DNA from: Deltaproteobacteria bacterium
GTDB lineage: Bacteria > Desulfobacterota_B > Binatia > UBA9968
Direction of reading: 5' to 3'
NCBI GenBank assembly: GCA_027297485.1
Contig: JAPUHZ010000461.1
Location: 1 to 26,946, forward strand
DNA length: 26,946 nucleotides
Program-made: the position numbers and the translations under genes
The notes under the pieces: generated by a model
Seen by the model: only the letters and a program-made list of their open reading frames with translations
Told to the model about the DNA's origin: nothing
Databases searched by the model: none
Shown here: one piece after another, positions 23,048 to 26,946 of the stretch
How positions within the stretch are numbered: position 1 is the first letter of the stretch
Layout of the letters: the number at the start of each line of letters is the position of its first letter

Positions 23048-23665
23048 TCAGTTGCGAATCTTGTTCCAAAATTCTTTAAAGATAGACGGTTTTTCCTGTT
23101 GGAGTTGCTCCAGCTTTTCTTTTTGAACTTTCGTCAAGACATCCGGCATAGGGCCACCAAAATAACTCCAACTGTTGAGCTTTATCATCTGTTGTTCGGT
23201 TAGCCCCAGCTCTAAAAACTCAGGATGTCTTGAACGCAATGAATGCTTCGATTCTATGAAATGCGGGGTCGAGGAATTTAGGATGATGTCCGATTCGTTT
23301 AGATGAGTGTTGGCTTGGTTATACTCGGATCGGTTTTGCGTGATGACAGAGTAAAATGAGGACTGCCGTTTTAATACCTCTGACATATCTTTGATACTAA
23401 TTTGCGTAGGATCGTACTCCACTTCTACAATTTCATTCCTCCCTAGATGTCCGATTTGAGTCTTTTTGATTCCGGGTAACCTACCCAGCGTGGCTTCGCC
23501 TGTCCAGTATCAGTACATGGAAAACATCGCTCGTGCGGTGTTGGTCGAGGCCGTTGGGGTGAAATTTAACGATTCTTGAGCTCCCAGTTGGGACGCACCT
23601 CCTAATAAGAGGATTCCGATCAAAAAAGAAAGGGGCTGCTTGATCAAGTTGAAACAATTTTTCAT
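23048..23665 (-). CDS. exported MsrA-like protein with in-frame TGA (candidate selenocysteine, Sec52)
   Basis: A 205-residue product if the TGA at 23510-23512 is read as Sec. The start ATG (23665) has GGAGA at good spacing. Residues 1-30 form a signal peptide (SFLIGILLLGGASQLGA). Residues 46-66 read AMFSMY-U-YWTGEATLGRLPG, matching the MsrA core 'FxMGCFWxxExxxxxLPG', so U52 falls on the catalytic Cys. GHLGRNEIVEVEYDPTQIS follows; E78 aligns with the active-site Glu of 'HAE'. The loop usual between these parts is deleted, so it is a short MsrA-like form. The mature protein has no Cys, leaving Sec52 as its only redox residue. The frame stays open and family-like after the TGA. Without recoding, only a GTG-initiated 124-residue fragment (23048-23422) would be left. 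A nonsense mutation of a Cys codon is the alternative. Confidence 0.7.
23472..23512 (-). promoter_or_regulatory. bacterial SECIS-like stem-loop just after the TGA
   Basis: On the minus strand CTGGGT (23488-23483) pairs with ACCCGG (23477-23472) around the loop AGGTT, giving 6 bp including one U-G. The loop begins 27 nt after the TGA and has G at its second position. Bacterial SECIS elements lie within the coding region directly after UGA, have a small apical loop about 16-37 nt away, and have a G in the first two loop positions; all three hold here. Folding was done by eye. Confidence 0.6.
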
Positions 23666-23826
23666 GGTGGTGTCTCCTATTATTGATCCATCTTATATTA
23701 CTTCAAAATCTAAGCAAGGTTCTTGGCCGAGACAATACAGCGCGTTGAAGGTCAAAACACTTGAAAGCAGAATACCCCGGATAAAGAAATATCGATGTTC
23801 TCCGGGCTCGTACTTTATTCTGTTAG

Positions 23827-23949
23827 ATAGCTGTAAAAAAGATGGTATGCTTTGGCGCGAAGGTGGCCCTTTATATCGGCATGACTACATCGGCAGCAAA
23901 TCGTAGGGCCGGCGCTGAAGAACTACCCGGGGTTAAGGATTATCTTTAG
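23827..23949 (+). pseudogene. C-terminal remnant of a REP-associated tyrosine transposase
   Basis: After a TAG, the frame reads FGAKVALYIGMTTSAANRRA, then GAEELPGVKDYL and TAG. This resembles the C-terminal helix-turn-helix of REP-associated (IS200-like Y1) transposases, which commonly reads 'GxxVARYLGVTTSAVNRxA...EELPExKxYL' and ends there. The catalytic part is absent. A second remnant of the same segment lies at 25200-25268. The remaining sequence between 23666 and 24075 contains no gene. Confidence 0.55.
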
Positions 23950-24075
23950 ACAATTCAATTATCGATATGCACCTAATCACCTATGTCCCCTCTTACTTAC
24001 CTTCGGACCTCGACTTGGGATCGGATCTTATGCTATGGGATGGGACTAATTTGATGCTTTGACAGTGGGTGGATC

Positions 24076-24576
24076 ATGCAGGAAAAAGTCGCAAGGGAAA
24101 TCCTGAACTCGTTGAGAGAGGCAGGGGTGAATTTCGTGGCCACACTGACCGAGGCGAATTTACACGAATTGGTCGTGGCACTGGAAAAGGAGGAAGGGGT
24201 TCACCATGTCCCGGTAACCCGCGAGGAGGAGGGTATTGGTATATGTGCCGGGGCCTATCTGGGGGGGAAGAAACCGGCCATGGTGATGATGAATGCTGGG
24301 TTTCTCCTTTCCGCAAATGCGCTGGCAACGGTTTGTCTCCATCCCGGTATTCCCCTGCTGATGCTGATCGGCCACAGCGGAGGCTTCGGTGAAGTCAATC
24401 CGTCGCACGGGACGATCGGGATGCTGGTGGAACCAGTGCTTCAGTCACTCCAGATCATGTATGAAAAGGTAGGGCGGTTTGAAGAAATCAGGCCGGCCAT
24501 TCTCGACGCCCATACCCTAGCTCGCTCTTCCCGCAGGCCCACGGCCCTTGTTCTCAACCGGGAGGCCCTAAGGTAG
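24076..24576 (+). CDS. ThDP-dependent decarboxylase, PYR-domain subunit (ComD/phosphonopyruvate decarboxylase-like)
   Basis: A 166-residue protein forming only the pyrimidine-binding half of a thiamine-diphosphate enzyme. VTREEEGIGICAGAYLGGKK (residues 48-65) carries the Glu that activates the ThDP aminopyrimidine, and MMNAGFLLSANALATV matches the 'QNSGxGNxxNxL' region of sulfopyruvate and phosphonopyruvate decarboxylases; HPGIPLLMLIGHSG follows. It should work only with the PP-domain subunit encoded 4 nt downstream. Known relatives decarboxylate 3-sulfopyruvate or 3-phosphonopyruvate to the aldehyde. No coenzyme M or phosphonate genes adjoin, so the substrate is open. The start has GGTGGA just upstream. 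Confidence 0.82.
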   Translation: MQEKVAREILNSLREAGVNFVATLTEANLHELVVALEKEEGVHHVPVTREEEGIGICAGAYLGGKKPAMVMMNAGFLLSANALATVCLHPGIPLLMLIGHSGGFGEVNPSHGTIGMLVEPVLQSLQIMYEKVGRFEEIRPAILDAHTLARSSRRPTALVLNREALR

Positions 24577-24580
24577 GAAG

Positions 24581-25195
24581 ATGAAACGGTACGAATGTCT
24601 CAAGGCGATCGCCCCGTATTTCAAGGACGAGCTTGTTGTTACGAACCTCGGAGGGGTACGGCACGAGTGGCATGCCCTGCGGCCCCATGCGGGCAACTAT
24701 CACCTGCAGAATTTGGGCCTGACTTCATCGGTCGGACTCGGCTTGGCCTTAGCCCTGCCGCACCGAAAGGTTGTGGCCTTTGACGGAGACGGCTCCCTGC
24801 TCCTCAATCTGGGGAGTCTGGCGACCATGGCCAATCAAAACCCCAAAAATCTCATTTACATTGTATTTGACAACCAATGTTACGAATCCTCGCGCGGCAC
24901 GCCCACCGCGACGGCCGGATTGGCCAATCTGGCTACCATAGCCAAGGGCGCCGGTATCAATCATGTGATTTCAGCGGAGAACGTGAAAGACTTTAAAAAG
25001 GGGTTCTTGCAGGCGCTCGAGAGTTCGGAGCTCTATTTCGTACACGCCAGGATAGAGGTGGGGACGGAAAAGGTCCCGCCTGCACCTATAGATTCAGCGG
25101 AAAACAAATATACCTTTGTCCGCTATATCGAGAAGAGCGAGAACGTTGCCATCCTGGTCTCCCCCCCCTCGAGGGCATCCGACACCTCGAAATAA
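24581..25195 (+). CDS. ThDP-dependent decarboxylase, PP-domain subunit (ComE-like)
   Basis: A 204-residue protein with the ThDP diphosphate/Mg motif: GDGS at 69-72, then LLLNLGSLATMANQNPKNLI, ending with N98 in FDNQCYES. YHLQNLGLTSSVGLGLALALP before it and LATIAKGAGI after it match the C-terminal halves of sulfopyruvate and phosphonopyruvate decarboxylases. It starts 4 nt after the PYR-subunit gene, with AGGAAG as ribosome-binding site, so the two form one complex. The last 20 residues (ILVSPPSRASDTSK) are not family-like. A transposase remnant begins within 5 nt of the stop, so the original 3' end may have been replaced. Confidence 0.85.
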   Translation: MKRYECLKAIAPYFKDELVVTNLGGVRHEWHALRPHAGNYHLQNLGLTSSVGLGLALALPHRKVVAFDGDGSLLLNLGSLATMANQNPKNLIYIVFDNQCYESSRGTPTATAGLANLATIAKGAGINHVISAENVKDFKKGFLQALESSELYFVHARIEVGTEKVPPAPIDSAENKYTFVRYIEKSENVAILVSPPSRASDTSK

Positions 25196-25199
25196 TTAA

Positions 25200-25268
25200 G
25201 TGGTCAACTCTATGGTGGCCCGTTATATCGGCATGACTACATCTGCAGTCAATCGTCTGGATTTATAA
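25200..25268 (+). pseudogene. second remnant of the REP-associated transposase C-terminus
   Basis: Reads VVNSMVARYIGMTTSAVNRL, DL, then TAA. Over about 43 nt it matches 23862-23905 with only a few mismatches, in the same orientation, and keeps the same reading frame (VAxYIGMTTSAxNR). It abuts the end of the ComE-like gene. Confidence 0.5.
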
Positions 25269-25282
25269 ATTATGTGGACTGG

Positions 25283-25331
25283 TCAAGTTATATCGAACGC
25301 GGGGTTTGAATCCCCGCGTTCGACCAAAGTG
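25283..25331 (+). repeat. 49-nt stem-loop repeat, copy B
   Basis: CGAACGCGGGG (25294-25304) and CCCCGCGTTCG (25312-25322) form a perfect 11-bp stem around TTTGAAT. TCAAGTTATAT precedes it and ACCAAAGTG follows. It is 86 percent identical to copy A at 20514-20562, which is inverted relative to it. The loop and the trailing CGACCA resemble the T arm and CCA end of a tRNA, but no cloverleaf precedes it. It lies 15 nt from a transposase remnant. Confidence 0.75.
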
Positions 25332-25375
25332 GAGAGCTGCCGCTTCTCCCCATTGGAAACCCCATCGGCGTTGTG

Positions 25376-25393
25376 CCCGCCTCAAGAGGCGGG
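25376..25393. terminator. GC-rich hairpin upstream of the CoA ligase
   Basis: CCCGCCT and AGGCGGG form a 7-bp stem around CAAG, followed by GTTTACATTG. The 3' T run is short. AAACCCC upstream (near 25358) could also pair with GGGGTTT at 25391-25397. It could end the decarboxylase transcript before the ligase gene starts at 25439. Confidence 0.35.
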
Positions 25394-25438
25394 GTTTACA
25401 TTGAATAGACTGCGGATCTCGGTCTCGAGTGAAGGGAA

Positions 25439-26946
25439 ATGAGTGAATTAATCGTTCAACCTCAAAACTCAGAGAGCCCCCAGTGGTCCATGACTATAGG
25501 GGAGTTCCTGGAGAAGGCGACTTCGGTACGACCGGGCAAGACCTATCTCTATTTTCGTGGTCGAGAGGTTAGCTTCCAGAATTTTCGGGAGAATAGCCTT
25601 CGCACAGCGACCCTGTTCCGGGATCTGGGTGTTCAGAAGGGAGATCGGGTTTGTCTATTCCTTCCCAATTGCCCGGAATTCCTTTACGCCTGGATGGGTC
25701 TGTCACACCTTGGCGCCATTGGTGTCCCAATTAACCCGGCCTATAAGGAAGAGGAGGGTGCCCTCCTCCTCAACAGTTGCGAAGCACGGGTTTTGCTGAC
25801 CCATCACACTTTGGTAGAGGTGGCCCAAAAAATTTGCAGTTATTCCCTTGCCATTGAAAAGTTGATGGTAGCAAGCGAGATAGGACAAAGCTCTCCTAAG
25901 TTTCGCGACTTTTCCCAAGAGCTTCGGAAAAGTCCGCCGCTAGCGGAACCCGAGGAGGTTACTCCTCAAGATATATCCATGCTGATGTTTACATCAGGGA
26001 CTACGGGAAAACCTAAAGGGGTTATGGTAACGCATGAAATGTACGTGGCCGCCGGACAGGGGTATGCCACCTGGGTCGAAGCCGGCGCTGAAGATCGTTT
26101 TTTTACCTGTCTCCCTCTTTGCCATGCGAACGCTCAGTATTACTCCACCATGGGATCTTTGGCGGTGGGGGCCAGTCTCATTTTGGAGGAACGCTTCAGT
26201 GCATCCAAATTCTGGGACCAGGTCAGGGAGTCCGGCGCGACGGTGGTGAACTTTATCGGAATGATGTTGCCGGTCCTCATGAAACAACCGAAGGACGACC
26301 CCAAACCTTCCAGCCGGTTGCGTGTCTGCTATGGTTCTCCTGCCTTCGCGCCGGAGTTTCTAAACGAGTTCGAGAGGCGATTCGGTACAAAGGTGCTTAT
26401 CGGCTATGGATTGACGGAATGCTGCTACGGGAGCATCGAGCGCTTTGACCAGGACCGCAGGCCGCGAAGCTCGGGGCTGCCGCGCCAGCACCCGGATAGC
26501 AGATTTAAAAACGAGGTGTGCGTTTTAGACGATACGGGTTCACTTCTGCCGGCAGGGGAGGTTGGAGAGATCGTCCTGCGCAACCCGGCGGTGACGCCAG
26601 GATACTGGGGGAGCGAAGAGGAGACCAGAGCGGCGCTCAGGGGGGGATGGTTTCATACCGGTGATCTCGGCAGGCTGGATGAGGAGGGGTACCTTTACTT
26701 TGTGGACCGAAAGAAGGACGTTATCCGAAGGCGAGGTGAAAACGTATCCTCTCTGGAGGTGGAAGAAGTCTTAAAGAAAGAGCCCAGAGTTCTGGACTGT
26801 GCCGTCATCGGTGTGCCGTCGGAGCTTGCAGAAGAAGAGGTGAAGGTGTTTGTGGTTGTTCGTCCGGGAGAACAGATGAATCCCGAGGAAGTCGTTTATT
26901 GGTGTGCTGAACGGCTAGCTCATTTTAAGGTCCCCCGATATGTGGA
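25439..26946 (+). CDS. acyl-CoA synthetase (AMP-forming), partial at window end
   Basis: The frame opens at ATG 25439 with GAAGGGAA upstream and is still open at the window edge after 502 codons. It belongs to the adenylate-forming ANL family. The P-loop-like FTSGTTGKPKGV lies near residue 184, GYGLTE near 322, GWFHTGDLG near 403, and DRKKDVIRRRGENVSSLEVEE after that. The C-terminal catalytic Lys motif lies beyond the edge. GENVSSLEVE and the NPAVTPGYWG pattern resemble CaiC-like or long-chain/aromatic carboxylate CoA ligases. It would activate a carboxylate to its CoA thioester. The upstream decarboxylase is 243 nt away, across repeat sequence, so a shared pathway is possible but not shown. 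Confidence 0.88.
   Translation, partial: MSELIVQPQNSESPQWSMTIGEFLEKATSVRPGKTYLYFRGREVSFQNFRENSLRTATLFRDLGVQKGDRVCLFLPNCPEFLYAWMGLSHLGAIGVPINPAYKEEEGALLLNSCEARVLLTHHTLVEVAQKICSYSLAIEKLMVASEIGQSSPKFRDFSQELRKSPPLAEPEEVTPQDISMLMFTSGTTGKPKGVMVTHEMYVAAGQGYATWVEAGAEDRFFTCLPLCHANAQYYSTMGSLAVGASLILEERFSASKFWDQVRESGATVVNFIGMMLPVLMKQPKDDPKPSSRLRVCYGSPAFAPEFLNEFERRFGTKVLIGYGLTECCYGSIERFDQDRRPRSSGLPRQHPDSRFKNEVCVLDDTGSLLPAGEVGEIVLRNPAVTPGYWGSEEETRAALRGGWFHTGDLGRLDEEGYLYFVDRKKDVIRRRGENVSSLEVEEVLKKEPRVLDCAVIGVPSELAEEEVKVFVVVRPGEQMNPEEVVYWCAERLAHFKVPRYV

Noticed and set aside
25283..25331. tRNA gene, because the hairpin GGGGTTTGAATCCCC and the CGACCA end look like a T arm with CCA
   Set aside because: No D arm, anticodon arm or acceptor 5' strand precedes it. 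The stem is 11 bp instead of 5, and a second copy at 20514-20562 has the same sharp edges, so it is a repeat element.

Overview
The window looks like chromosomal DNA of an uncultured, moderately GC-rich bacterium. Its dispersed short palindromic repeats, two-subunit 2-oxoacid:acceptor oxidoreductase, many fragmentary genes, and 'LERENRRLK'-type and SprA-type small proteins recall deltaproteobacterial, Methylomirabilota-like or Binatota-like genomes. No rRNA, tRNA or other taxonomic marker is present, so this placement is only an impression. No complete mobile element, tRNA or CRISPR array was seen.

Layout. Positions 1-760 (minus strand) hold a YgiT-type zinc-finger antitoxin-like gene and its DUF4258 partner, which is broken by an in-frame TAA. 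A truncated MFS N-terminus follows at 759-914. Positions 918-2376 (minus) encode MocA and YqeC, maturation factors for (selenium-dependent) molybdenum hydroxylases. A palindrome-rich stretch lies at 2377-2944. Next come a PTPS-family pterin enzyme with an ExxHGH motif and a zinc deacetylase (plus), and an NCS2-like purine/uracil permease (minus) whose stop overlaps that of the deacetylase. Positions 6334-10629 form one plus-strand operon: KorA, KorB, LipB and LipA, with lipB and lipA overlapping by 79 nt. Positions 10650-14061 hold a DoxX-like membrane protein, a one-TM small protein, two small gene remnants, an EamA transporter and a VOC protein. Positions 14074-18061 hold an exported M16 protease and a SprA-like HExxH protein; 61-nt direct repeats lie on either side of the SprA-like gene. 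At 18425-18916 a HigA-like antitoxin sits behind an operator-bearing promoter and a decapitated RelE/HigB toxin. Two MFS genes and a hot-dog dehydratase follow.

The most interesting locus is 23048-23665 (minus). It is an exported, short MsrA-like protein in which an in-frame TGA stands exactly where the catalytic Cys of MsrA would be. A stem-loop of bacterial SECIS type begins 21 nt after that TGA, with its apical loop 27 nt away. No other cysteine occurs in the mature protein, and the same window carries YqeC, a selenium-trait marker. This supports a selenocysteine-containing MsrA-like protein. A nonsense mutation is the alternative, and it has to be taken seriously because the window holds several other decayed genes.

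The right end carries a split ThDP-dependent decarboxylase (ComD/ComE or phosphonopyruvate-decarboxylase-like). Remnants of the same part of a REP-associated tyrosine transposase gene lie on both sides of it. A CoA ligase follows and runs off the window. A 49-nt stem-loop repeat occurs twice in opposite orientation, one copy next to a transposase remnant.
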